This document shows, piece after piece, positions 33,001-41,471 of a stretch of 64,000 nt of DNA (position 1 is its first letter; every line of letters starts with the position of its first letter). Origin of the DNA: Tolypothrix brevis GSE-NOS-MK-07-07A (GTDB lineage: Bacteria; Cyanobacteriota; Cyanobacteriia; Cyanobacteriales; Nostocaceae); NCBI GenBank assembly GCA_019358985.1, contig JAHHIJ010000013.1:1-64000 (forward strand). The letters run 5' to 3'. The notes under the pieces are model-generated. The model did not search any database, was not told the origin of the DNA, and saw only the letters and a list, made by a program, of their open reading frames with translations. The translations under genes were made by a program, and so were the position numbers.

Positions 33001-35541
33001 TTACTTGGCTTCTCCTAACTCCTTCAACTTATTTTGTGCAAACTCCCGCACTTTCTCATCTGGGTCATTTTCTGCTTTGTCGCGCAATAGTGGTAAAGTC
33101 TGGGGATGGTCAGGATATTGCTCGATAATTGCTAAGAGTGCAACTTGCCGAGGGTTGGTTTTATCAGATTCGATAAAAATGAATGGCTCATCAAATGAAT
33201 TATCATTGGCACAATTATATATAAAATCATAAATATCAGGGTTAGGCTGCCAACCCTGAATTAGTTCTTCCATTAGAGTTTCTCTCAGCATGTCTTTCAG
33301 AAAACTGTCATTTTCATACTCTAAACAGGTCTTGAGTATGGATAAGATATGAGGATCATCTTTCCAGCCTCTAGCTAATTCCCTTATTACTGCTATTTTA
33401 TTTATATTTTCATCATTAGACAAAGCTAAAGCTTTAAGCATTGGTAAAGTGTCTGCGTCATCTTTCCAGCCTCGTGTCAACTCTTGCAATGCTGTAACTT
33501 GAACAGAATTATTACTACTAGACAAGAGCGTTTTAAGCATTAGTAAAGTATCTGGGTCATCTTTCCAGCCTCGTGCCAATTCTTGTACTGCTGTGTCTTT
33601 AACAAAGTCATTACTATTAGATATAATTAAATTTTTGAGCATTGGTAAAGTATCTGGATCATTTTTCCAACCTTGCGCCATTTTTTGCACTGCTGTGATT
33701 TGTATTGTCTTTATCTTATCAAATTGCATAGCATCTTCATAATATTCGTCAATAAAAAGAGAGTCTAATTTTGCATTATCATAATGAATTAGTGTTTTAA
33801 GCCAAGGTAAAGTCTCTGGGTGTGTTTTCCAGTAGGTGATAATCCATGAGATAGATCGAGTATGGATATCATCTAACATATCCATATCACCATATTTAAA
33901 ATTAATTAAATCTTTGATATATTCAATTAGTCTATTTTCTACCGAAGTAATTGCAGAACGGTTTTTGATTTCTAAAAGAAAATCAATGGCTAAGGAAATA
34001 TTAAGAAAATCATCACCTGCACCTCCTTGAGCAATAAGATAATCAATTATTTCTCCAGCAAACTTTGGCTCAATCATACTTACAATTAAGCTTAAGATTT
34101 CAAACCACTCCACCGGATCATCCCAGTGTTTACCAAAAACTTGTATCTTCAATTCCTCAATAGTCAACGCTTGGGTTTCTTTAAACTGCCAAACAAACTC
34201 CCAAGCACAGAAATATTCTAAAAATGTCCGATGCACAAAGGCATAATAATCTGCACCCAAGAAACATAACATAAAGTTGCGAGTCCGCAGTTGATTAATC
34301 ATCACTTTTGCAGCTTCTCTCGGTTTATCAAACTCTATAGTCTTCAGATAATCCGTTAAAATCTTCTCTAAATCACCTGCACTAATCAAATTACCTGCCA
34401 AACCTTTATCACTGGTTTGCATATAATAAGCAACTTGACGCAACATCGCTTGCTTATCTTTATAATCAATCGTTTTCGGATCTAATCTTTTATCTTCTAT
34501 TAAAGCGCGTTCCACATCCCATTGATGCAATAATACCCGCGATGCTTGATTATAAAGTTCCGCTCTATCTCGCGGCAATTCTTGATTCCGATTAAGTATT
34601 GCCATCATCGTCAGCAGCAGCGGATTACCCGCTAATTCGGCAATAGATTTTGAAGCTGCAATTCCTCTTTGCAATCGCTCACGTTTTCTAAGTTTATCCG
34701 CTTCATCGTTAAATGTTAACTCATGCCAGCGGTAAATAAAATCTTGAATTTGTTCAGCTTCCAAATCTTGCAATATGAAATGCCGAAACTCAGCATCTCG
34801 CAGTCGTCGCTGACGTTCTTTAGGCAGTTCGTGAACTTTTCGTAATACTTGATTATCTTCCTTGACATTTTGGGCGATAAAGATTTTCCATAACTTAAGT
34901 TCGTTATAGGCGTAACCTGTAGTATCCAAATTATCTAACTTCAGATTACCATAGCGCTCGCGAATTGTTTCTTGATACTTTTCTAAATCAAATTGCGGAA
35001 TAATCCCGGCTATCTCGGTTGTGTTTTGTGCGATTTTATCTAGGTTCTGGGAATTAAGAATCTCTCGCAGTTCATCAACTTCGATAATTATCTCTTTAAC
35101 CTTTTGTAGATACTTTGTGCCTATTGGTTTCCATTTAAAATCATTTGAGGAATTAAGCTGATACCAAATCTCTTGTAATTTCTTTGTGTCTATAGCTTGA
35201 CAGTCATGTTTAAAGGCATTTCCTAAGATTTGTTTGACTTCTTGATTCTTGATAAACTGCTTTATCGGTTGCGTATACTTTTTGATGTCATCTTCAGCAA
35301 GCTCACCATCTTCTAAATCTTGCTGCATCAATTGCACAAATTCTGCCAGTGCCATAACTTCAGCTTTCTGAAGCGGTTCTTGTTTAAAGGGTGCGGTTAC
35401 GGCATTATTTAAGATACTTTTGAAAAAATCTTTAGCGTAGTCTTTGACTAAATCTTCGACAAATTCTTTGCTGATAATAGTCTTGACGAGAAATCCAACT
35501 GCTTTTGTAGCTATCCAGGTGGTGAGCCATTCAACTATCAT
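33001..35541 (-). CDS. NACHT-family (NLR-like) protein with HEAT-type repeats, lacking the P-loop core
   Basis: 846 residues. The N-terminal 200 residues follow a known cyanobacterial NACHT family (KPIGTKYLQKVKE, LDTTGYAYNELKLW). At about residues 240-249 the text goes from HELPKERQRRL straight to RLRDAEFRHFILQDLEAEQI, which in relatives stands some 150 residues further on. The Walker A (GDPGSGKS-type) and Walker B (LLDGLDE-type) segment in between is absent, and I see neither elsewhere. Downstream parts are intact: ELAGNPLLLTMMAILNRNQE, VHRTFLEYFCAWEF, and four repeats of about 38 residues (ARGWKDDPDTLLMLKTLL type). In other bacteria such proteins sense phage. This form should not bind ATP normally; it may be inactive or a regulatory variant. 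Confidence 0.82.
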   Translation of the reverse strand: MIVEWLTTWIATKAVGFLVKTIISKEFVEDLVKDYAKDFFKSILNNAVTAPFKQEPLQKAEVMALAEFVQLMQQDLEDGELAEDDIKKYTQPIKQFIKNQEVKQILGNAFKHDCQAIDTKKLQEIWYQLNSSNDFKWKPIGTKYLQKVKEIIIEVDELREILNSQNLDKIAQNTTEIAGIIPQFDLEKYQETIRERYGNLKLDNLDTTGYAYNELKLWKIFIAQNVKEDNQVLRKVHELPKERQRRLRDAEFRHFILQDLEAEQIQDFIYRWHELTFNDEADKLRKRERLQRGIAASKSIAELAGNPLLLTMMAILNRNQELPRDRAELYNQASRVLLHQWDVERALIEDKRLDPKTIDYKDKQAMLRQVAYYMQTSDKGLAGNLISAGDLEKILTDYLKTIEFDKPREAAKVMINQLRTRNFMLCFLGADYYAFVHRTFLEYFCAWEFVWQFKETQALTIEELKIQVFGKHWDDPVEWFEILSLIVSMIEPKFAGEIIDYLIAQGGAGDDFLNISLAIDFLLEIKNRSAITSVENRLIEYIKDLINFKYGDMDMLDDIHTRSISWIITYWKTHPETLPWLKTLIHYDNAKLDSLFIDEYYEDAMQFDKIKTIQITAVQKMAQGWKNDPDTLPMLKNLIISNSNDFVKDTAVQELARGWKDDPDTLLMLKTLLSSSNNSVQVTALQELTRGWKDDADTLPMLKALALSNDENINKIAVIRELARGWKDDPHILSILKTCLEYENDSFLKDMLRETLMEELIQGWQPNPDIYDFIYNCANDNSFDEPFIFIESDKTNPRQVALLAIIEQYPDHPQTLPLLRDKAENDPDEKVREFAQNKLKELGEAK

Positions 35542-35615
35542 GCTGGTGTGTGTTTAGATTTTGACTACGTGTATATACACCAGCTTATATCATGACAGGT
35601 TTATTACACATACTG

Positions 35616-35642
35616 TAAAGACGTTCCGCCGGAACGTCTCTA
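35616..35642. repeat. TAGAGACG palindrome variant (TAAAGACG left arm)
   Basis: TAAAGACGTTCCGCCGGAACGTCTCTA, upstream of the NACHT gene. Flanking TACGACGGTT is also present at copies 626 and 47802, so the mobile unit may be longer than the palindrome. Confidence 0.75.
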
Positions 35643-35773
35643 CGACGGTTACGATGTTTTTATGACTGTTAATTAAACGGACATGATATTAATGAATATT
35701 TCCGAATTTATGGGTGATTATAGAAATATTATGCCCTCAAATAGCACAAGCACCAATCTCAAGATGGCATCAT

Positions 35774-35896
35774 AACCCGACGAGTAAACTCGCGGCTACA
35801 CGTACAAAGCCCACCTGCGTGGGCTAAAAGGCTTATTTTTCCGTAGTCCGCGCAGGCGGACTTTGTTTATGTAGCCGGGATTTTAATCGTCGGGTT
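35774..35896. mobile_element. Long cruciform-like inverted-repeat element
   Basis: The outer arms AACCCGACGA and TCGTCGGGTT enclose inner modules CGGCTACA ... TGTAGCCG, GCCCACCTGCGTGGGC and AGTCCGCGCAGGCGGACT. The whole unit folds into a nested multi-hairpin shape of 123 bases. The inner modules match the repeat at 17023-17070. No gene in the 390-base gap. Confidence 0.65.
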
Positions 35897-35931
35897 TCTA
35901 TGAATCGCTTTTATGTGGTTTTTCTTACCCA

Positions 35932-36675
35932 TTAACGCGAACGATAGGCAATGCGGAGACTTTGCACTAAAATGACGAGGGATGCGATCGCCATTAATCC
36001 ACCCCAAAACCAATAAGGTAATAATAAACGCTGTTGTATTTGCGCTGTATCTGAAAGTCCTAAGGGACCTGCACTATAGCTAAATAAATAATCAAGTTGA
36101 TGATAAGTGCTTACACAAGCTTGGACGCCGAGAAATTGAATTGCAAATCCTTGTAACCAACGGGGAGCTTTAAATGCGATCGCTAAAATAATTAAACCTA
36201 GTAGGGGAATTGCAATTAATCCAAAAAGCGATCGCACCCAAATTAATGTTGAAAGCAGTAAAAAACCACCTAAAATTTTTAAACTGAGGGTTGCAGTTTT
36301 GAAACTACGGGAAGCCAAAATTAAAGCTGATCCTGCGATCGGTGGTCCCATTGGTCCTGCGGCTGCAACTAATGCTGGTCCAATGGGCGCTAAAGCTAAA
36401 GACATGGCATAAGTTGCTACACCTGAACCATTGTCAAAAATCTCTAATTTCCGAAATTGTCCTCCCAAAAGCAGCGCCATCAAGCCGTGACTCATTTCGT
36501 GAAACCAAGTCGCCAGAATGGTAAAGGGGTATAAAATATAATCGCCTGTGGGGAATTGCCACAAAACAATCGTGGCGATCGCTGCTGCAATTAGCCAGGT
36601 AAGCCCCATACGGTCAACAGCCGCTGGAGCTTCATTTTTGAGCAAGGGTTCAAAATCTTTCCAACGTTCGCTCAT
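35932..36675 (-). CDS. M50-type (site-2-protease-like) membrane metallopeptidase family protein
   Basis: 247 residues with about six hydrophobic segments. Zinc motif HEMSH (HExxH) lies in WFHEMSHGLMALLLGGQF at about residue 58. C-terminal helices include WFWGGLMAIASLVILVQSLR. It belongs to the M50B-like group of integral membrane proteins; intramembrane proteolysis is assumed but substrates are unknown. The start ATG is preceded by AGAAAGGAAAGTGATCC, a good ribosome site. Confidence 0.8.
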   Translation of the reverse strand: MSERWKDFEPLLKNEAPAAVDRMGLTWLIAAAIATIVLWQFPTGDYILYPFTILATWFHEMSHGLMALLLGGQFRKLEIFDNGSGVATYAMSLALAPIGPALVAAAGPMGPPIAGSALILASRSFKTATLSLKILGGFLLLSTLIWVRSLFGLIAIPLLGLIILAIAFKAPRWLQGFAIQFLGVQACVSTYHQLDYLFSYSAGPLGLSDTAQIQQRLLLPYWFWGGLMAIASLVILVQSLRIAYRSR

Positions 36676-36969
36676 GGATCACTTTCCTTTCTGTTATTAC
36701 CGTAACTGCAAAGAGTGTACTTTCATCCATGCTAACCGTCTGTTGCCAGGTGTTTATCAATTCCTTAGACATAAGAAGTGAAAATGAATGTAGAGACGTA
36801 GCAGTGCTACGTCTCTACAAGGGTTTCAGATAGCGCATCATTAAATTCGGTCGATGTCTCTTGATGAAAGAGCTGCTCTTAGTAACGGTTTTAAAGCGTT
36901 TTTGGGCAATAAATTGCCCACTACAAAGCTTAACCAGGAGTCCTAAAGCGTCCGGTATTAATGAGCGAG
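36676..36969. other. Intergenic region with a TAGAGACG palindrome
   Basis: Holds TAGAGACGTAGCAGTGCTACGTCTCTA at 36791-36817, followed by the ACAAGGGTTTC-type sequence that also follows the copies at 24297 and 55830. No gene supported. Confidence 0.5.
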
Positions 36970-37830
36970 CTAAGATATTTGAAACAAGAATGTTACCATA
37001 TCTCCTTTGCCCAGACTAATGCGATCGCCTGGTCGCAAACGGTGTCGATTTCCTGGTAACAATGGCAAATTGTTAATATAAGTGCCATTAGAACTGCCTA
37101 CATCTTCTATATAATGGGCATCTCCCTCAACGCGAATATCTGCATGAATCCGTGATACGATTTCAGAACCTGTAAATCCTGATACGTCTATGTCAGGAGG
37201 AATGCGGTCATTTTGTTTGCCGATATGAATCACAGAGAGACTTTGGGGCAATTCAATTTGTCTATCGCTTTGGACGTGAATTAACCGCGCCATTACCTGC
37301 TGTAGTTGGGTTCTGGCGACAGTTACGGCAGGTGCTGCCACAGGTTCCGGGGCGGTTGCTAACACAGGTTCCGGGGTGGGTGCCATCACCTCTTCCTCCA
37401 CGGGTTCTACAACAGGTTCTATTTCGGCTGCAACGGGTTCTGGTGGTGGAGATTCGACGGTTGTCGGTGCTTCTGCTGGGCTGCTTTCTGGGGGTGTTGC
37501 CACCACTGTTGGTGGTAAAGATGAGAGATCAGGTTCGGAGTCGGGAGTTGCGCCGTTTTCTGAAGGTTCTGGTTGTAAAAATTCTAACAGTGGGTCAGGC
37601 GTGGTTAACGGCTGTACTTCCAAAGGAATTTCCGGCGCGACGGTTGGTGCAACTGCTGCGGCTGCGGTGGCGTGGAGGTTATAACCGCACTGACCACAGA
37701 AAGCGGCATCTGTTTGTACGGTTGCTCCACAGCTGGGACAATTACTTGTCGCTGGTAACGGAGTGTAACAAGCTTCACATTGGACAGCGCCGTCCGGGTT
37801 CGGGTGATTGCAGTTAGGGCAGACGATCAT
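36970..37830 (-). CDS. Double zinc-ribbon / FHA domain protein
   Basis: 286 residues. Two N-terminal zinc ribbons (CPNCNHPNPDGAVQCEAC and CPSCGATVQTDAAFCGQCG), then a Pro/Glu/Ala-rich linker of about 110 residues with repeated PEPV-type motifs, then a C-terminal FHA domain (IVSRIHADI with the Ser-x-x-His core, and VGSSNGTYINN with the Asn). FHA domains bind phosphothreonine, so it is a likely target or adaptor of Ser/Thr kinases such as the one at 56340, which is inference. Possible roles include secretion or septum-related scaffolding. Confidence 0.88.
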   Translation of the reverse strand: MIVCPNCNHPNPDGAVQCEACYTPLPATSNCPSCGATVQTDAAFCGQCGYNLHATAAAAVAPTVAPEIPLEVQPLTTPDPLLEFLQPEPSENGATPDSEPDLSSLPPTVVATPPESSPAEAPTTVESPPPEPVAAEIEPVVEPVEEEVMAPTPEPVLATAPEPVAAPAVTVARTQLQQVMARLIHVQSDRQIELPQSLSVIHIGKQNDRIPPDIDVSGFTGSEIVSRIHADIRVEGDAHYIEDVGSSNGTYINNLPLLPGNRHRLRPGDRISLGKGDMVTFLFQIS

Positions 37831-37918
37831 CGATTTAAGCCTTTGTTCAAGATCATCGTAAAATTATGCTGGTAAGCAGAGAAAAATTCGCTCTCAATGA
37901 GGATTTTACCAATTACCA

Positions 37919-38080
37919 AAGGGCAGGGGGAAAGGGGAAAGGGGGACTAAGAGGGGTAAAGGTTAAAGGGGAAAGGGGAAAGGTACGGAAATAAAATACG
38001 GATTTATTCAAATAACTCTATATTTCTTACCCCTTCCCCTTTTCCCCCTCTTATCCCCCTTTCCCCCTCTTTCTCATAAA
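37919..38080. repeat. GGGGAAA/CCCCTTTT heptamer arms
   Basis: A GGGGAAAG-rich left arm and a CCCTTTTCCCCC-rich right arm form a long purine/pyrimidine inverted repeat between pgl and the FHA gene, with the sequence ACGGAAATAAAATACGGATT in the centre. A very similar centre (TGTATTTTATTTCCATA) lies in the opposite orientation near 54930, so this is one repeat family. Confidence 0.7.
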
Positions 38081-38116
38081 TTAGTGTCAGCAAAATAGTA
38101 TAAAACAACACAAATA

Positions 38117-38842
38117 CTATCCTTCTTTGAGTTCCTGCGCTGCTGCCGCATCCAGGAGCCACCAAAGTTCTCCTTGGGGTTGAATTAAGCGAGATGGATA
38201 AGTAAAGTCTGAAGCATTGGGTGCGAAGACTTGAGCTAAAGCTGGACGTTTATTAGCTCCAGCGACGACGAACATAACACAGCGAGCAGCATTGATGAAT
38301 GGGTATGTGAAGGTTATGCGCTGACTTGCATCTTTGTTGCCTACAGTAATCAAGCGATCGCTTACTTTTAACGCTTCTGTATGGGGAAACAAAGATGCGG
38401 TATGTGCATCATCACCCATCCCTAGCAATATTACATCCAAAGAAGGAAATTCTCCAGGCTTCGCCTGAAAAAATTCTTGGAGATGTTTTTCATACTTAGC
38501 TGCTGACACCGCTGGATCGCCCTCAAGAGTCGGCGTAGGGTGAATATTCGTTGCTGGAATATCAACGCGATCTAGCCACGCACGACGCGCCATTAGTTCG
38601 TTGCTATCGGGGTGATCTGATGGGACATAACGCTCATCTCCCCAAAAAACATGAATTTTATCCCAAGGGAGTTTTTGATTAGCGATCGCTTCGTACAATG
38701 GCTTAGGTGTGCTACCCCCAGATAAAGCGATCGTAAACCGTCCCCGCTCTTGAATAGCAGTTTCCAGCTTAGATAAAATCAATTCAAGCGATCGTGTTAT
38801 TAGCGCTGACTGATCCGATAAAACTTCAATTTTTTTGTTCAT
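38117..38842 (-). CDS. pgl: 6-phosphogluconolactonase
   Basis: 241 residues from ATG at 38840-38842, preceded by GAGGATGAAG; an upstream in-frame ATG at 38932 adds an unlikely 30-residue start. Motifs: FTIALSGGSTPKPLYEAI, IHVFWGDERYVPSDHPDSN and LLGMGDDAHTASLFPHT. Hydrolyses 6-phosphogluconolactone in the oxidative pentose phosphate pathway, the main source of NADPH in the dark and in heterocysts. Alone here; zwf and opcA are not adjacent. Confidence 0.94.
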   Translation of the reverse strand: MNKKIEVLSDQSALITRSLELILSKLETAIQERGRFTIALSGGSTPKPLYEAIANQKLPWDKIHVFWGDERYVPSDHPDSNELMARRAWLDRVDIPATNIHPTPTLEGDPAVSAAKYEKHLQEFFQAKPGEFPSLDVILLGMGDDAHTASLFPHTEALKVSDRLITVGNKDASQRITFTYPFINAARCVMFVVAGANKRPALAQVFAPNASDFTYPSRLIQPQGELWWLLDAAAAQELKEG

Positions 38843-38933
38843 GACTTCATCCTCACTTTGCCGGCTTCTGTGCAATACAATAGCGAAATTTTGACAATCT
38901 TCCTTTTTACCTTTTGAAACTCTTAACATCATG

Positions 38934-39040
38934 GGGAAGGGGAAAGGGGAAAGGGGAAGAAAGAAGAAATATTTCCCCCTTGCTCCCCTTACTCCCCTTG
39001 TCCCCCTTACTCCCCTTGTCCCCCTTGTCCCCTTGTCCTC
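38934..39040. repeat. GGGGAAA and CCCCTTGTCC heptamer arms
   Basis: A GGGGAAAGGGGAAAG arm, then a CCCCTTACTCCCCTTGTCCC pyrimidine arm. Lies between rph and pgl, right upstream of the pgl start region. Confidence 0.7.
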
Positions 39041-39052
39041 TTCAAATTCCTA

Positions 39053-39790
39053 CTAACCGAGAAGCGTTTTCCAGTCAGCAATGGCATCTCGTTGGGCGAT
39101 TAACAATTGCTGAATTCCTTTTTCGGCGAAATCTAGCAGTTGATTTAACTGGATACGGCTAAAGCTGTTTTCTTCCGCAGTTCCCTGAATTTCGATGATC
39201 CCCATGTCTTGATTCATCACGACGTTGAAATCCACTTCAGCAGCTACGTCTTCGAGGTAGTTTAGATCCAAGAATGGCTCGGATTGCAATAACCCCACAG
39301 AAACTGCTGCTACTTGTTTTACCAAAGGCGATCGCTCTAACGTTCCTTGCTGCAATAATTTAGAAATACCATGAGCTAACGCCACAAAGGAGCCTGTAAT
39401 CGCTGTTGTTCTAGTTCCTGCGTCTGCTTGCAACACATCAGCATCTATAGTCAACGTTCGTTCTCCCAATATCTCCAAATCCACCGCTGCTCTTAAGCTG
39501 CGTCCGATCAAACGTTGAATTTCTTGCGTTCGTCCAGACAATTTCATTAATTCCCGTTCTTGCCGTTGCTGCGTAGCTCCTGGCAGCATTCGATACTCCG
39601 CAGTCAGCCAACCTTTGCCAGTTCCTTTTAAAAATTTCGGCACTCCTTCAGCTAGACTAACTGTACAAAGTACCTGAGTGTCACCGCATTTTGTCAGCAC
39701 CGAACCAGGAGCAAAGCGAGTGAATCCGGCATCAAAGCTGATGGGACGCAATTGGTAAGGTTGCCTACCGTCTGGACGCTGCCAAGCCAT
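39053..39790 (-). CDS. rph: Ribonuclease PH
   Basis: 245 residues. Opening [20 protein letters not shown], then [20 protein letters not shown], the phosphate-site region [19 protein letters not shown], and [20 protein letters not shown]. It trims tRNA 3' ends by phosphorolysis. Together with pgl and the adenylate-kinase-like gene it forms a same-strand run with moderate gaps; an operon is possible but unproven. Confidence 0.95.
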   Translation of the reverse strand: MAWQRPDGRQPYQLRPISFDAGFTRFAPGSVLTKCGDTQVLCTVSLAEGVPKFLKGTGKGWLTAEYRMLPGATQQRQERELMKLSGRTQEIQRLIGRSLRAAVDLEILGERTLTIDADVLQADAGTRTTAITGSFVALAHGISKLLQQGTLERSPLVKQVAAVSVGLLQSEPFLDLNYLEDVAAEVDFNVVMNQDMGIIEIQGTAEENSFSRIQLNQLLDFAEKGIQQLLIAQRDAIADWKTLLG

Positions 39791-39850
39791 GTTTTCGTTT
39801 CCTCAGAACTTTTATATAGAATACAGTAGACCCGCCTTGAAAATTGCTAA

Positions 39851-40405
39851 CTAGATTTTAAGTAGTAGAGTGAGAATATTTTGCTCTACAGTATCTGGAG
39901 ACTGATCCCCGTCGATAGTTAAGAGGCGACGGCGGCGATCGTAATATTCTAAAATATTCATAGTGCGATCGTAAAATAGCTCAATGCGGCGCTGAACGAT
40001 TTCGGGTTGATCATCCGGAAGACTTCGCCCTAAAGAACGAGTAACCATAACTGCTTCTGGTACTTGTAAATAAATTGCCCAATCTAAGTTTTGCTGTAAA
40101 TCCTCCAACAAAAAATCCAACTCCTCAGCTTGGAAAGCAGTACGGGGATAACCTTCTAACACCCAACCACTTTTGATATCATTGTTGTTCAACCGAGTGC
40201 GGATAAACTCGATCATCGTTTCATCTGGGACTAACTCACCTTTTTCCACATATGGCTGCACTTCTCGACCTAAACTGCTAAAATTAGTGAGCGCTTCCCT
40301 TAAAATTTCACCTGTGGAAATTAACGGAATATCAAAGTGTCTGCAAAGCCTTTGCCCTTGAGTGCTTTTCCCTGAACCTGAACCTCCTAAAATCACAATT
40401 TTCAC
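39851..40405 (-). CDS. adk: Adenylate kinase family protein (nucleoside monophosphate kinase)
   Basis: 184 residues. P-loop GGSGSGKSTQ (residues 7-16) differs from the classical GPPGAGKGT, but the STGEILREAL, VLEGYPRTAFQAEELD and GRSLPDDQPEIVQRR regions match adenylate kinase. It is a short form without a zinc or lid insert. Phosphotransfer between ATP and AMP is likely; since the P-loop differs from the main Adk, this may be a paralogue with other preference. Confidence 0.8.
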   Translation of the reverse strand: MKIVILGGSGSGKSTQGQRLCRHFDIPLISTGEILREALTNFSSLGREVQPYVEKGELVPDETMIEFIRTRLNNNDIKSGWVLEGYPRTAFQAEELDFLLEDLQQNLDWAIYLQVPEAVMVTRSLGRSLPDDQPEIVQRRIELFYDRTMNILEYYDRRRRLLTIDGDQSPDTVEQNILTLLLKI

Positions 40406-40587
40406 AAATACTCACTCCTCATATTGTCAAATTAACAACCAACGATAATCTGTTTTGCCCAAACCAACAGGCAATATAACATCTAGTAATTTGCAGCTAT
40501 AGTTACAGCTTTTTAATTGGTAAAAACTTTCAGAAAAAACCTCAGCAAAAGCCCTTCAATCATTTTTCTTTTATTTAACATCACATC

Positions 40588-41124
40588 ATGGTTGCCCAGT
40601 TAGAATCCAAAAACGTCAATTCGACCCTTAATTTACCATATCCAGTTGAAGGACTAGTACAAGTTTTCACTAGTTCGTATCGTAACTTTTTTACTAACGT
40701 CATCGCTCAAGCACTGAGAATTGCCGGTCAAGGCACACCAGTGTTAGTAGTGCAGTTCCTCAAAGGTGGTATTAATCAAGGACACCAGCACCCCATACAG
40801 TTGGGACAAAACTTAGATTGGATTCGCTGTGATTTACCACGTTGTATCGATACACCACATTTAGAAGATACTGAAATTGAGTCATTACAACAATTGTGGC
40901 AACATACACAAAAAGTAGTTTATGAAGGTAAGTATTCTCTCGTAGTCTTAGATGAGCTAAGTTTGGCAATTAACTTTAACTTAATTCCCGAAACCGAAGT
41001 TTTAGCCTTTCTCACAAAACGCCCTGCCAATGTTGATATCATTCTCACAGGACCAGAGATGCCAAAATCCCTTTTGGATGTAGCAGACCAAATCACAGAA
41101 ATTCGTCGCACTCATCGACCTTAA
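40588..41124 (+). CDS. CobO/BtuR-like protein with a degenerate P-loop
   Basis: 178 residues, related to ATP:corrinoid adenosyltransferase: GQGTPVLVVQFLKGG, SLVVLDELSLAINFNLIP and DIILTGPEMPKSLLDVADQI with EIRRTHR are typical. The place of Walker A (GNGKGKTT in CobO) reads VFTSSYRNFFTNVIAQALRI, without Gly-Lys-Thr. From memory this degenerate form is conserved among cyanobacteria, so it is not a recent mutation. It may have lost adenosyltransfer and kept a binding role. Divergent from the adenylate-kinase-like gene. Confidence 0.75.
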   Translation: MVAQLESKNVNSTLNLPYPVEGLVQVFTSSYRNFFTNVIAQALRIAGQGTPVLVVQFLKGGINQGHQHPIQLGQNLDWIRCDLPRCIDTPHLEDTEIESLQQLWQHTQKVVYEGKYSLVVLDELSLAINFNLIPETEVLAFLTKRPANVDIILTGPEMPKSLLDVADQITEIRRTHRP

Positions 41125-41471
41125 TTAATAATGTAGAGACGTAGCACTGCTACGTCTCTAAGAGGTTTTGGATAACGCATATTAAAATTCGGTTGATAAA
41201 ACAAACATAGTACTTACGCACTCGTTACGAGAAAACAAGGCTTTGAGATTGCTTCCTTGCGTCGCAATGACGGAAATACCTAGCCCGTGCGTAAATCCTG
41301 AAACATTGTAGAGACGCGAAATTTCGCGTCTCTACAGGTCTAAAATCAGTACCAAAAACCTCAATTGAACCGTGTTGGTTTATAATAAATATACATCTGG
41401 TGGAAAAGACCTAGAGACGTAGCTCTACATGGGTTTTGAGCAAAGCATAATTAATTTATAGTAAATGTACA
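41125..41471. repeat. Repeat cluster: two palindromes and a MITE-like unit
   Basis: TAGAGACG palindromes at 41134-41160 (GTAGCACTGCTAC core) and 41309-41334 (CGAAATTTCG core), and a truncated copy near 41411 (TAGAGACGTAGCTCTACA). Between them, 41209-41300 is a copy of the element also seen at 63225-63315, with ends TACTTACGCAC and GTGCGTAAATCCT. No gene in this 347-base gap. Confidence 0.7.

Noticed and set aside
37332-37817. 161-codon and 102-codon open frames opposite the FHA protein gene
   Set aside because: Low-complexity mirror images of the Pro/Glu-rich linker; no independent evidence.
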